Part shown: in pieces, positions 8,420 through 16,412 of the stretch
How positions within the stretch are numbered: the first letter of the stretch is position 1
Layout of the letters: the number at the start of each line of letters is the position of its first letter
NCBI RefSeq assembly: GCF_035917995.1
Contig: NZ_CP109131.1
Location: 7,316,001-7,380,000, forward strand
DNA length: 64,000 bases
DNA from: Streptosporangium sp. NBC_01755
GTDB taxonomy: Bacteria > Actinomycetota > Actinomycetes > Streptosporangiales > Streptosporangiaceae
Direction: 5' to 3'
The notes under the pieces: generated by a model
What the model was told of the DNA's origin: nothing
Database searches by the model: none
Seen by the model: the letters and a program-made list of their open reading frames with translations, nothing else
Program-made: the position numbers and the translations under genes

Positions 8420-8603
8420 CACGATCTAAGTAAAGATCCTTTTCGGTAACGTGAAAGGTGGTTTCCGTGAGCACCGGGTGCGTGGAGCGAGTAAGGGGGC
8501 GACGTGGCTACTAGCAGCTACTGGCCGAGGTCGGTGAGTTTTCCATGATGCTTGCTGAGCGCGGCTGTGAATCGCCCTGGATTGAGCTGGGCGGGCGTGA
8601 CCC

Positions 8604-8811
8604 ATGTTGTCGACCGCTCGGAGGCGAGTTGCCGTGCCGAAGATCCTTTGTGCTTGTCCAGCCGAGGACGCGGCGGAGGAAAAGAAGATCCGTAAGCTGG
8701 TCGGGGCGTGGCATGTGCCCGGAAGCTGGATCCAGCGGGCCCGCGTCATCACGTTGAACTGGGACGGACTGAGAGTCCCGGCGATTGCCGCCGCACGGTG
8801 GCTTCGCATTC
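8604..8811 (+). pseudogene. IS630-family transposase N-terminal remnant
   Basis: The frame contains KKIRKLVGAWHVPGSW and RARVITLNWDGLRVPAIAA, the start of the N-terminal helix-turn-helix of IS630 transposases. The rest of the HTH and the DDE core are absent. Similarity stops near 8811, where another gene fragment begins. Confidence 0.6.
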
Positions 8812-8826
8812 AGGCTGGAGAGGTTC

Positions 8827-8903
8827 ATGGCACGCCTGCTCAACGTGCCGAACATCCGCGAGGTCACCTCTTTCCCCGAGACCTGCACCGGCTCGCTTCC
8901 TGA
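8827..8903 (+). pseudogene. class II aminoacyl-tRNA synthetase C-terminal remnant
   Basis: The stretch reads MARLLNVPNIREVTSF and then, after a one-base frame change, PRDLHRLAS followed by TGA. This resembles the C-terminal motif 3 end of archaeal-type Asp/Asn-tRNA synthetases (NIRE...FPRD..RL). It is only about 25 codons and is frameshifted, so it is a relic. The assignment rests on a short motif. Confidence 0.4.
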
Positions 8904-9130
8904 ACAACGCCGGTGAAGCTCTCGCGGTGCGCCTGCGAGAAGGAGTCTGCGCCGCCAGTCGGTAGCTGAAGTTCGGCTTCGCTCATCTGGGCCAATAGGT
9001 CCTGGGCGTTTCTGGCTTCGATGGGGCAGGGGGCGCTGGCGAGCCAGAGTGGGAAGGCCCAGTAGCGGCGGGCCCAGCGGCGCCAGAGGATGACCCAGCC
9101 GGGGTAGCGGGCCTCCAGGTCGCGGGCCAA
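8864..9130 (-). CDS. hypothetical Trp/Arg-rich protein
   Basis: The frame reads LARDLEARYPGWVILWRRW, then ARRYWAFPLW, then IEARNAQDLLAQMSEAEL. I associate this pattern with short actinobacterial proteins that sit beside XRE/DUF397 regulator pairs, which fits the neighbours here. The same frame stays open upstream of the TTG at 9130, so the start is not determined. Function is unknown. It overlaps the tRNA synthetase relic on the opposite strand. Confidence 0.5.
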   Translation of the reverse strand: MARDLEARYPGWVILWRRWARRYWAFPLWLASAPCPIEARNAQDLLAQMSEAELQLPTGGADSFSQAHRESFTGVVQEASRCRSRGKR

Positions 9131-9444
9131 GTCGGTGGCGCTGTCCGTGCTCGCGGCGTGGGGGGGCGGTACGCACGGGGGCCGCTCCGCGACGGCGGCG
9201 GCCTCTGGGGCGGAGAGGCTCGTTTGCCGGGGTGACCATGGGAACCGTCGCTTTCCGTCGTAGTTGGGGTGGGGAGGCCGGCGTCCCGGACGAGGATGGG
9301 ATCAGGTCCGTGGACGCCGGCCCCCTGTACGGTCCGCGCCTGGTGCGGGGGAGTCGGCGTGGACCGGCTCCGGGGTCAGCGGGGATCGGGGGGATCCCGT
9401 CTGCCCGGAGGTCGGGGAGGTCGGGGTCGGGCGGGCAGGTCAAA
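9131..9444. other. no supported gene
   Basis: This is a GC-rich stretch with several overlapping open frames on both strands, none with family-like sequence or a convincing start. It may include the upstream part of the hypothetical gene ending at 8864. Confidence 0.5.
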
Positions 9445-9720
9445 TCAGACGGCGGTGCCGAGTTGGCCGGTGCCGCACAGCCGGGTCCATTGGGTGCCGC
9501 AGTGGCCGTGGGTGAGTTCGGTGACGATGCGCAGGCCCCGGCCGCCGAGTTCGAGGTCGTCGAGGCGCTCGGGAATGGGTGGGGGGCGGTGTAGGAGGTG
9601 TTCGATCAGGGTGGTTCCGGCTCCGGCGTCGACGACCTCGGTTCTGACCGGCAGGCCCTGGTCGTGCAGGAGGCGGAGCTCGTAGGGTCCGGGACGGGAA
9701 CGTGCTCGATGAGCATCGTT
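9445..9720 (-). pseudogene. anti-sigma-factor-like ATP-binding protein (HATPase_c_2), C-terminal part
   Basis: The frame includes PVRTEVVDAGAG, DDLELGGRGLRIVTELTHG and GTGQLGTAV before the stop. This is the end of the RsbW-like ATPases common in actinomycetes. The N-terminal half, including the N-box, is missing. A well-placed ATG (9718, with AGGAG upstream) is in a different frame from the conserved part, so the gene seems deleted and frameshifted. Such genes often lie opposite an XRE/DUF397 pair, as here. Confidence 0.6.
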
Positions 9721-9932
9721 GCTCCTAACGGGTGGGAACGGAGGCAGTCCTGCGATCAAGCCTGCCGGGGCGTAGCGTGACTCAATCGCTACGGAGCGTG
9801 CTGTGTGGCTATCGTTATGCGAGACTTCCTTAATCCGTAACCGCTCGTTGATGAGAAATCCCAAATTCATGGCTGAGGTGTCGGCCAGAATTCTGGAGAA
9901 GTCATCCCAATAACGGACATAGAGGTGACGAA

Positions 9933-10775
9933 ATGCGGTACAGCCTGTCGGTCCGCGGCCGCCGACTATTGCGAGAACTACGCGCCATTCGCGAGTCATG
10001 CGGCCTTTCACCTGAACAGGTGGCCAAGCGGCTCGGCTGGTCCCGCTCGAAGATCTACCGGGTCGAAAACGGGGAAAGCCGCCTCATCCTCGAAGATCTC
10101 GAACTGCTTCTCAATGTCTACGGCGTCCCCTCTCCACAGGCCGAAGCGCTCGGAAAACTCTGCCGGGAGGCATGGAAGCGCGGCTGGTGGCTGGCCTACA
10201 GCGACATGTACAAGGGCGGGTCGTACTTCGTCCTGGAAGACGACGCCTCAGTGATCACCTTCGTTGTCCACAACATCCCTGGCCTGCTGCAAACACCCGA
10301 CTACGCCCATGCCCTGATCGCAGCGACCCTGCTGGACGGTTCCGAGCAGGAGATACGCCGACGAGTCGAAGCGCGGATCACCCGGCACCGACTTCTCACC
10401 CGTGCCGAACCGCCTCAGATAACCGCCATCCTCGACGAAGCCATCCTGTGGCGACAGATCGGCGGCACCCAGATCGCCCGTACCCAACTCGACCACCTGA
10501 TCGACGTCGCCGCGCACCCGGCGGTCACCCTTCAGATCATCCCTCTCGCCGCAGGCGGTCACCCCGGCTTGGACGGTGAATTCACCATCCTGGACTTTCC
10601 CGACAAAGAAGACCCACCCGTGGCCTATCAGGAAGGTTTTTGCGGAGATATCTTCGTGGAAGCACCCGATGACGTCGCCCGGTATTACCGGGCCGCCGAG
10701 ACCGCACGCGGCAAAGCCCTCGCCCCCGACGAGTCGGTGACGCTGATCAAGGACGTGAGGAAGGCGATTCAATGA
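9933..10775 (+). CDS. XRE-family regulator with DUF5753
   Basis: A 280-residue transcription regulator. An N-terminal Cro/C1 helix-turn-helix (about residues 12-67: CGLSPEQVAKRLGWSRSKIY then RVENGE) is followed by the DUF5753 region (about 95-270), with IPGLLQTPDYAHAL, RQ(I)GG and VAYQEGF-type motifs. A GAGGTGA site precedes the ATG. It overlaps the next gene by ATGA, so the two are one operon. In actinomycetes these pairs act as regulator and partner, sometimes with an anti-sigma ATPase; the decayed one at 9445-9720 fits. Confidence 0.93.
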   Translation: MRYSLSVRGRRLLRELRAIRESCGLSPEQVAKRLGWSRSKIYRVENGESRLILEDLELLLNVYGVPSPQAEALGKLCREAWKRGWWLAYSDMYKGGSYFVLEDDASVITFVVHNIPGLLQTPDYAHALIAATLLDGSEQEIRRRVEARITRHRLLTRAEPPQITAILDEAILWRQIGGTQIARTQLDHLIDVAAHPAVTLQIIPLAAGGHPGLDGEFTILDFPDKEDPPVAYQEGFCGDIFVEAPDDVARYYRAAETARGKALAPDESVTLIKDVRKAIQ

Positions 10776-11203
10776 CCGACGAGCAGGATTGGATCACCAG
10801 CAGCTATAGCGGCAGCGGTCAGCAGTGCGTCCAGATGAAATCAACCTCGTCCGGGATCGCCATCCGCGACTCCAAGAACCCGAATGGTCCCAGGCTGCTG
10901 TGCCCCCCCGACGCCTGGAAATCCCTGGTGACCGAAGCACGGAACGGCTCCTACGACCTGCCCGGACACCTCCCCGAAACAGGGGCTCACCTGCCCAAAC
11001 CGGTAGCCGGAGACCTCGACCTGGCCACAGCCGAGTGGTTGCCCACTCCCAACCCGGGCGATCTCCGCCTGTCGATCGCGTTCGTTGACGATCACATTGC
11101 GATGCGTCTCCTCCCTACGGCGGAGACGCTCGTGTTCACCCCCGGAGAGTGGAACGCGTGGTTGTCCGGAGCCAGGGACGGCGAATTCGACCACCTCACC
11201 TGA
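10772..11203 (+). CDS. DUF397 domain protein
   Basis: A small acidic protein of 143 residues. The N-terminal half is a canonical DUF397 unit (WITSSYSGSGQQCVQM, then IRDSKNPNGPRL and AWKSLV). A second, diverged copy covers about residues 85-143 (FTPGEWNAWLSGARDGEFD), so it is a tandem DUF397. It is translationally coupled to the XRE gene. DUF397 proteins are usually antagonists or partners of the adjacent XRE regulator; that role here is inferred. Confidence 0.92.
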   Translation: MTDEQDWITSSYSGSGQQCVQMKSTSSGIAIRDSKNPNGPRLLCPPDAWKSLVTEARNGSYDLPGHLPETGAHLPKPVAGDLDLATAEWLPTPNPGDLRLSIAFVDDHIAMRLLPTAETLVFTPGEWNAWLSGARDGEFDHLT

Positions 11204-11298
11204 ACTGTCTGAACACGACCAGTGCCTGTTCGGGATTCGGATCATGAGGTTGCGGATTCTCCTGCGTGGTGTCCTCCGGCCCTGTCGGTCCGCAGGGT

Positions 11299-11385
11299 AT
11301 GGCGCGTGTTGACCTCACCGACGATGAGTGAGCCTTGATCGAGCCACACCTGCCGCCGAGGGCCGGTCCCCGTGCCATGCTTCAT
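11299..11385 (+). pseudogene. IS5-family transposase N-terminal remnant
   Basis: The sequence reads MARVDLTDDE, stop, ALIEPHLPPRAGPRA. The stop replaces the conserved Trp (TGG to TGA) of the IS5 opening DDEWALIEPHLPP. Nothing of the catalytic domain remains. Confidence 0.55.
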
Positions 11386-11389
11386 GCCG

Positions 11390-11735
11390 TCATACCTGCC
11401 ACTCGTCGTCGCGCAGCAGCTCGATCGTGCCGCCGTCGTGCCCGATCCCGGTGACGGTGACGTCGGGGCCGCCCACCATGAAGTCGACGTGCACGCTGGA
11501 GACATTGACCCCGGCCTCGGCGCGCGCCGCGGCGTCCAGGGTGCGCAGGTGTGCGGGCACGCCGGGCGGCAGCCCCGCCCCCCAGGCCAGGTGGCAGGTG
11601 GCATTCTCGTCAAGCAGCGTCTCAAGGTAGGTGACGCCCGACTGCCCGACGGGGGAGGAGCCGTCCACGAGCGCCGGCTCGCCCAGCCTGGCCGCGCCCG
11701 GGTCGGTGGCCTGATGGGTGCGCACCACATCCGCA
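11390..11735 (-). pseudogene. M29 aminopeptidase C-terminal remnant
   Basis: About 114 codons keep the end of a thermophilic-type M29 metallopeptidase: ARLGEPALVDGSSPVGQSG, then TLLDENATCHLAWG, then VHVDFMVGGPDVTVTG and RDDEWQV before TGA. These contain the Glu, Asp and His ligand region of the family. The N-terminal two thirds are absent and no start codon is well placed. Confidence 0.65.
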
Positions 11736-11875
11736 CCGGAACCAGCGCGTACGGCTGATCGCCACTGATCTCGGCTGGACCGCCGGGGACGGGCCGGAGA
11801 TCCACTACTCGGGTTATCGGGACGGTTGGCGATCTTTGCCGCTACGCCGCTGGCAGGCCCCTGCGCCGGACGCGT
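11736..11875 (+). other. unassigned C-terminal coding remnant
   Basis: A plus-strand frame reads RLIATDLGWTAGDGPEIHY, then SGYRDGWRSLPLRRWQAP before a stop near 11875. It looks protein-like but has no start, and I do not recognise it. Confidence 0.25.
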
Positions 11876-11958
11876 AGCCGCTCGGCCGAGCATCAGGGGG
11901 TCAACGGTGAGCGCGGGACGACCAGGCCGAGACCGCACACGAGCTGAGAGGGAGCTGG

Positions 11959-13548
11959 TCAGTTTCCGATCAGGTCGCGACGGCGGAAAGTGGTCATCCC
12001 GGCTGTGGCGAGTGCTGCGGCGAGCGCGCCGAGCCACAGCAGCGGTGTGGCTTCCAGCTCTTCGCGGGGTGCCTGCGGCAGATGGGCGTAAGGAGACAGG
12101 CTCTGCATCCACTCGGGTAGCTGGAGGACCTCGCCCAGCTGTCCGAGCAGGGCGAAGGCGATCAGCGCCGCCCAGGCGAGTGCGGTCAGCCGGGGAAGCA
12201 TGCCGTACAGCAGCATCGCCAGTCCGGCCACCACCCAGACCGCGGGCAGCTGCACCCACGCCGCTGCGGCCAGGCGGAGCATCTGCTCGCCCGCGTCGCC
12301 GGTGCGCGCCCCGTGGGCCAGCCCGATGGCGAGCCCGCCGGCGGTGAGGATCACCGCAGCGCCGGCGAAGGCCATGATCAGGTGGCCGAGTGTCCAGCGG
12401 GTGCGCGACACGGCTGTGGCAAGCACCGTCTCGGTGCGCAGTGCGGCCTCCTCGGTCTGCAGTCGCAGCATGGCCTGGACGGCGAAGCCGCCTGCGACCA
12501 GGCCCATCATCCCCAGCACGGTGGCCAGGAAGGTGTCGGTCAGCGCGCCCTCCCCGCCCAGCTGGTCCAGGATGGCGGCGAGCTGTGGGTTGTCTCGCAG
12601 GATCTGTCCTGCGCTTTGCGCCAGTGTCCCGAACAGCGTCCCCATGACGGCGAAGCCGACGGTCCAGGCGAGCACGCCACCACGGTGCAGGCGCCAGGCC
12701 AGGCCTAGCGGGCTTTCCAGGTACGGCGGGGCGTCGGCAGGCCCATGCCGGGGTGGCAGCGCTCCGGCGCCCAGGTCTCGACGCCTGGTCAGCGCCGCGG
12801 CGATGGCGACCAGCGCCAGCCCGGTGAGGGTGGCGAGGCCGAGTACCCACCAGCGCTCGTCGGCGAAGGCCCGCACCCGCTGTGCCCAGCCGAGCGGCGA
12901 GGCCCACGACAGCGCGTCGATCTGCGCGGCATCGCCCCCGGCACGCAGCAGAAAGGCCAGACCGAGCACCGCGACCGCGAGGCCGTTGGCGGTGCGGGCG
13001 TGCTCGGTCAGTTGCGCCGTGACCGAGGCGACGCCGGCGAAGAGCCACCCGGTGCAGGCGATGCCGAGCCCGAAGGCGAGCGCGCCTGAGACGGGCAGGC
13101 CCTGTCCGGCCAATGCGGCTGTGAGCAGCAGGCCGATCAGCAGGTTCGCGCCTGCGGCCACGACGAGAGCGGCGGCCGGAAGGGCGTGCCGGCCGATGGC
13201 GCATGCGCCGATGAGTTCGGCCCGGCCGCTCTCCTCTTCTGCGCGGGTGTGCCGGGTGATCAGCAGCAGGTTCATCAGCGCGGTCAGGACAGTGGTGATC
13301 GTGGTGGCTCGCCAGGCGGTCAGCCCGCCGACCGAGGTCGAGTCGTAGACCGGGCCGGTGATCGCCTGCAGGGCGGGGGTGGAGCCGATGGTGACGCCCA
13401 GGGCGACCCGCTGCGCCATGCCGGGATACAGCTCGGCGATGGCCGAGGCAGTACCCGCGACGGCACCGACGATGAGGAGGATCCACACCGGGAGCAGGAG
13501 GCGGTCACGGCGCAGCGCCAGCCGTACCAGCGCCGGCGTGCCGGTCAT
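11959..13548 (-). CDS. ABC transporter permease, polyketide-antibiotic-exporter type
   Basis: A membrane protein of 529 residues, inferred to be the channel half of a drug or polyketide exporter of the COG3559 type. It has about 12 hydrophobic segments in two similar halves, starting LLPVWILLIVGAVAGTA, with LVAGGFAVQAML and LGALAAALATAG later. It begins at ATG 13548 and overlaps the ATPase gene stop by ATGA, so it forms a two-gene operon. It is too far from the PKS (29 kb) to assign its substrate from position. Confidence 0.88.
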   Translation of the reverse strand: MTGTPALVRLALRRDRLLLPVWILLIVGAVAGTASAIAELYPGMAQRVALGVTIGSTPALQAITGPVYDSTSVGGLTAWRATTITTVLTALMNLLLITRHTRAEEESGRAELIGACAIGRHALPAAALVVAAGANLLIGLLLTAALAGQGLPVSGALAFGLGIACTGWLFAGVASVTAQLTEHARTANGLAVAVLGLAFLLRAGGDAAQIDALSWASPLGWAQRVRAFADERWWVLGLATLTGLALVAIAAALTRRRDLGAGALPPRHGPADAPPYLESPLGLAWRLHRGGVLAWTVGFAVMGTLFGTLAQSAGQILRDNPQLAAILDQLGGEGALTDTFLATVLGMMGLVAGGFAVQAMLRLQTEEAALRTETVLATAVSRTRWTLGHLIMAFAGAAVILTAGGLAIGLAHGARTGDAGEQMLRLAAAAWVQLPAVWVVAGLAMLLYGMLPRLTALAWAALIAFALLGQLGEVLQLPEWMQSLSPYAHLPQAPREELEATPLLWLGALAAALATAGMTTFRRRDLIGN

Positions 13549-14429
13549 GGGGTGACCTGGTAGTGCCGCAGGAACAGCTCCTCCAGGGTGGCCGGCCGGC
13601 AGGTCAGGCCGCGCACGCCCGCATCGGTGAGCAGTGGCAGCACCTCGCGGAGCCGGTCGGGCTCGACCTCGAAGGTGATCCGGGAGCCGTCGACGGCCAG
13701 GTTGTGCGCGCCGGGCACGCACTCTGGGACGCGGTCGAGCTCGGCGGTCACCGTTGTCCTGGTGAGATGCCGCAGCTGGGCCAGGGTGCCGCTTTCCACG
13801 ATGTGTCCGGCGCGGATGATGCTCACCCGGTCGCAGAGGGCTTCGACCTCGGACAGGATGTGGCTGGACAGCAGGACCGTGCGGCCGTTGCCGCGTTCCT
13901 CGGTGATGCACTCGCGGAAGGCGGCTTCCATGAGTGGGTCGAGTCCGGCGGTCGGCTCGTCCAGGAGCAGCAGTTCGACGTCGGAGGCGAGCGCGGCGAT
14001 GAGGGCGACCTTCTGCCGATTGCCCTTGGAGTAGGCGCGGCCCTTCTTGGTCGGGTCCAGGTCGAAGCGCTCCAGCAGAGTCTGTTTGCGCCCTCGGTCG
14101 AGCCCGCCGCGCAGCCGTCCGAGCAGGTCGATGGCTTCGCCGCCGGACAGGGTCGGCCACAGGACGACGTCGCCGGGCACGTAGGCGAGCCGCTTGTGCA
14201 GCTCGACCGCGTCGTGCCAGGGGTGGCCGCCAAGCAGTTCGGCGTGGCCGGAGTCGGCACGCAGCAGGCCGAGGAGGATGCGCAAGGTGGTGGTCTTGCC
14301 CGCGCCGTTGGGGCCGAGGAAGCCGTGGACCTCGCCGGTGGCCACGGCCAGGTCGAGGTCGTCCAGGGCGCGGACGGCGCCAAAGGATTTGGTGAGGCCG
14401 CTGACGAGCACGGCAGGGTTGCCCAGCAT
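13545..14429 (-). CDS. ABC transporter ATP-binding protein
   Basis: A cytoplasmic ATPase of 294 residues that drives the adjacent permease. Walker A is GPNGAGKTTT, the Q-loop region includes YVPGDVVLWPTLSGGE, the signature is represented by YSKGNRQKVALI, Walker B is LLLLDEPTAGLD and the switch His is in LLSSHILSEVE. The C-terminal part is the DrrA-like extension. I choose ATG 14429 (MLGNPAVLV) because AGGGAGG lies just upstream; the frame is open 21 codons further. The canonical LSGGQ is altered to SKGNRQK, as in many antibiotic exporters of this group. Confidence 0.93.
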   Translation of the reverse strand: MLGNPAVLVSGLTKSFGAVRALDDLDLAVATGEVHGFLGPNGAGKTTTLRILLGLLRADSGHAELLGGHPWHDAVELHKRLAYVPGDVVLWPTLSGGEAIDLLGRLRGGLDRGRKQTLLERFDLDPTKKGRAYSKGNRQKVALIAALASDVELLLLDEPTAGLDPLMEAAFRECITEERGNGRTVLLSSHILSEVEALCDRVSIIRAGHIVESGTLAQLRHLTRTTVTAELDRVPECVPGAHNLAVDGSRITFEVEPDRLREVLPLLTDAGVRGLTCRPATLEELFLRHYQVTP

Positions 14430-14532
14430 GGGCGCCTCCCTGAAGCCGATCCGATATGACGTTGCCGACCAGGCTTCCCGGCGCTCCATCACTGACGTTA
14501 ACAGCCCCGGATCCGGCGCACCAGAGGCTCCC

Positions 14533-14920
14533 TTACGGCTTTCGCACAGGGAGCCGGGGCGGCTGCCACCGCCAGATCGAGTTGCCGTTGGGCGACAGGC
14601 CCTTGCGCCAGAGAGCGGCGAGCATCAAGCGGAGCATCGGCACGACGAGGCGGTTGGCGGCAGGCGAGGTGGCGCGGGCGCCGTCCTTGCGGGCCCCGCG
14701 GACGGTGGCCTGGGTACGCGGGCGGCGTTCGGTGTCGTAGCGGCGCAGGGCTGCGGCCAGGACTACGGCGTCTTCGATCGACTGGCCGGCACCCTGGCTG
14801 CGGTCGGGGCTCATGGCGTGGGCGGCGTCGCCGAGCAGCGCCACCCGGCCATGGACGTAGGTGGGCAGCGGGTCCAGGTCGTGGATGTCGATATGGATGA
14901 CCGCCTCGGGAGGTTGACGG
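14533..14920 (-). pseudogene. FAD-dependent monooxygenase C-terminal remnant
   Basis: The frame keeps the flavin-binding GD motif region of aromatic-hydroxylase-type enzymes: GRVALLGDAAHAMSPD, then GAGQSIEDAVVLAAAL, and an Arg-rich C-terminal helix. The Rossmann GxGxxG half is missing. Its upstream side joins directly to a methyltransferase fragment in another frame. Confidence 0.7.
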
Positions 14921-14924
14921 CCAG

Positions 14925-15116
14925 CGGAGTGACGTCGATGCCCAGGACGGGAACCCCCATCCGGGTGAGCGCCACGGTCAGCCTTCCGGGTCCCGAACCG
15001 ACATCAAGGGTGGGTCCGCCGCATCGGGCCAGGATGTGCTCATCGCCCTCGATCGGTCGCAGCCAGCGCTCAGAGGCGAGCGGCTGGACGCGGCCGTCGG
15101 CATACTCGATGTCCAC
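14925..15116 (-). pseudogene. SAM-dependent methyltransferase N-terminal remnant
   Basis: It begins at a GTG (15116) with an excellent AGAGGAGG site and reads through PLASERWLRPIEGDEHILAR to motif I (TLDVGSGPGRLTVAL) and GVPVLGIDVTPLAV. Similarity ends there and the frame passes into the monooxygenase fragment. Only the first third of a class I methyltransferase is left. Confidence 0.65.
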
Positions 15117-15289
15117 GCTTCCTCCTCTCAGAGAATCCTCATAGAAGGCGCCGATCACGCGATTTTCCCGCTCCCACGGAAAACACTGGAAAACTCATTG
15201 AGTCGTACGATATTTCCTCTGAATACCGCGTACCCGGAATGTAATTCCGGCGAATTGTTAAGATGACTATCGGCGATCATGGTCTGACG

Positions 15290-15830
15290 TTACTCTGGCA
15301 GGAAAAGGCGCAATACCGTATAACGGTTGGCCGCGGAGGCATCGTCGTAGCCCTCTTCGGCCACGTAATCGGAAAGATAACCGAGGACGGGGGCACGGGA
15401 GGTGAGCAAATACGGAAGATAGGCGAGCCCCACCACCGCTCCGGCGGACAGCAGGACGACGGCGACGACTCCGACACGGCGCCGCACCGATACCGCTTCC
15501 CTGGCCAGGATCCCGGACAGCGCCCCCGGTACGGTTGCCGCGGGCAGGAACTTGGCGGCCGTCGCCGCCCCGAGCAGCGCACCACGGACGTGGGCTCGGC
15601 GGCTTCCTGCAGTCAGCGCGATGACGGTGAGCGGCACCAGGTACGTCCCACGGCCACTCGGCAGTTTACGCAGGGCCGAAACCGCTGCGGCGAGAGGGGG
15701 CCGAGTAGCGGCCAGGTCACCATGGACAGCGGCGGCGGTATCGGCGTGTCGACGAAGGTGTTGGTCGCCAGCAGTGCGAGCCGGGTGACGCGGGAGGAGC
15801 GCTGCGCGGTGAGAATGAGGGCCACGGGGC
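15290..15830 (-). pseudogene. polytopic membrane glycosyltransferase-like protein (GT87/DUF2029 type), frameshifted
   Basis: One frame (15290-15640) encodes several membrane spans (TYLVPLTVIALTAGSRRA, GVVAVVLLSAGAVVGLAYLP) and ends with NRYTVLRLFLPE. The upstream spans continue in a second frame (15613-15825: ALILTAQRSSRVTRLALLA). The pattern fits integral membrane mannosyltransferase-like proteins, but the family call is tentative. No start is recognisable. Confidence 0.45.
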
Positions 15831-15940
15831 CGCAAGTCGTGACCGACCACGGTCACCTCGTCCGCGCCCAGGGCGCGGTGTACCGGTCCGGTACCTCTTG
15901 GAGTCGTCCCACCCGAGCGTCCTCGCGATATCAGCAGTAG

Positions 15941-16090
15941 ATCCTGTGGGTTAAGCGTTCGGTTCGGTCCGGGTGGACCGCTTCGTCGCCGACGTGGCTC
16001 CGCAGGCGCGACAGAAACCGTGGCCAGCGGCAAGAATGGCGATCTCGACACGGGTTTCCTTGCGGATGTCGTCGAGTTCGGGGGGAAGGC
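15941..16090. other. no supported gene; short Cys-containing frame
   Basis: A minus-strand frame (about 15957-16085) reads ELDDIRKETRVEIAILAAGH, then GFCRACGATSATKR, with a CxxC pair. It has no start codon and no recognised family, so I leave it unassigned. Confidence 0.3.
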
Positions 16091-16136
16091 CCCGCTCTTG
16101 GTCTGCCGCAGCTCACTGGGCAGATCCAAGAGCGGG
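16091..16136. repeat. strong inverted repeat / hairpin
   Basis: CCCGCTCTTGG at 16091-16101 and CCAAGAGCGGG at 16126-16136 are perfect 11-bp complements. Just inside them CTGCC pairs with GGCAG with a one-base bulge. No T-tract follows. It may be a terminator-like hairpin or a mobile-element end. Confidence 0.7.
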
Positions 16137-16149
16137 CCGGTCCACAGTG

Positions 16150-16291
16150 TTCAGCCCTTGATGTAGCGTCGGAGTGGCTGCGCTATCAGCAGCCCGGACG
16201 GGACGCGACGAGGGAACTTGTCAGCACGGCGAAAAGGAAACTGAACGCCGAACAGAAGGCCCTCATCGAGTTTTTCGGCATGACCGACTGA
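16150..16291 (+). pseudogene. unassigned coding remnant cut by IS1380
   Basis: The frame reads ALDVASEWLRYQQPGRDATR, then KRKLNAEQKALIEFFGMTD, and stops in the first bases of the IS1380 inverted repeat, which supplies the stop codon. It looks like the truncated end of a helical protein. I do not recognise it. Confidence 0.35.
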
Positions 16292-16303
16292 GCCTGGATC
16301 CAC
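16288..16303 (+). repeat. IS1380 left inverted repeat
   Basis: CTGAGCCTGGATCCAC is a 16-bp perfect match to the right end. Confidence 0.9.
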
Positions 16304-16412
16304 CGAGCCGATTCTGAACTGAAGATCCTGAAATGAGAGGAGGTGCCCTCCGACCTGGGATGATGGGAGTTCTTCAGGCTTCCGCCACCTTGATCGAGAG
16401 GACACCTCTCAA

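Noticed and set aside
11390..14160. Long minus-strand frames overlapping the ABC transporter genes (698 and 733 codons)
   Set aside because: They include out-of-frame Arg/Pro-rich sequence. Only the parts matching the permease and the M29 fragment look like real proteins.
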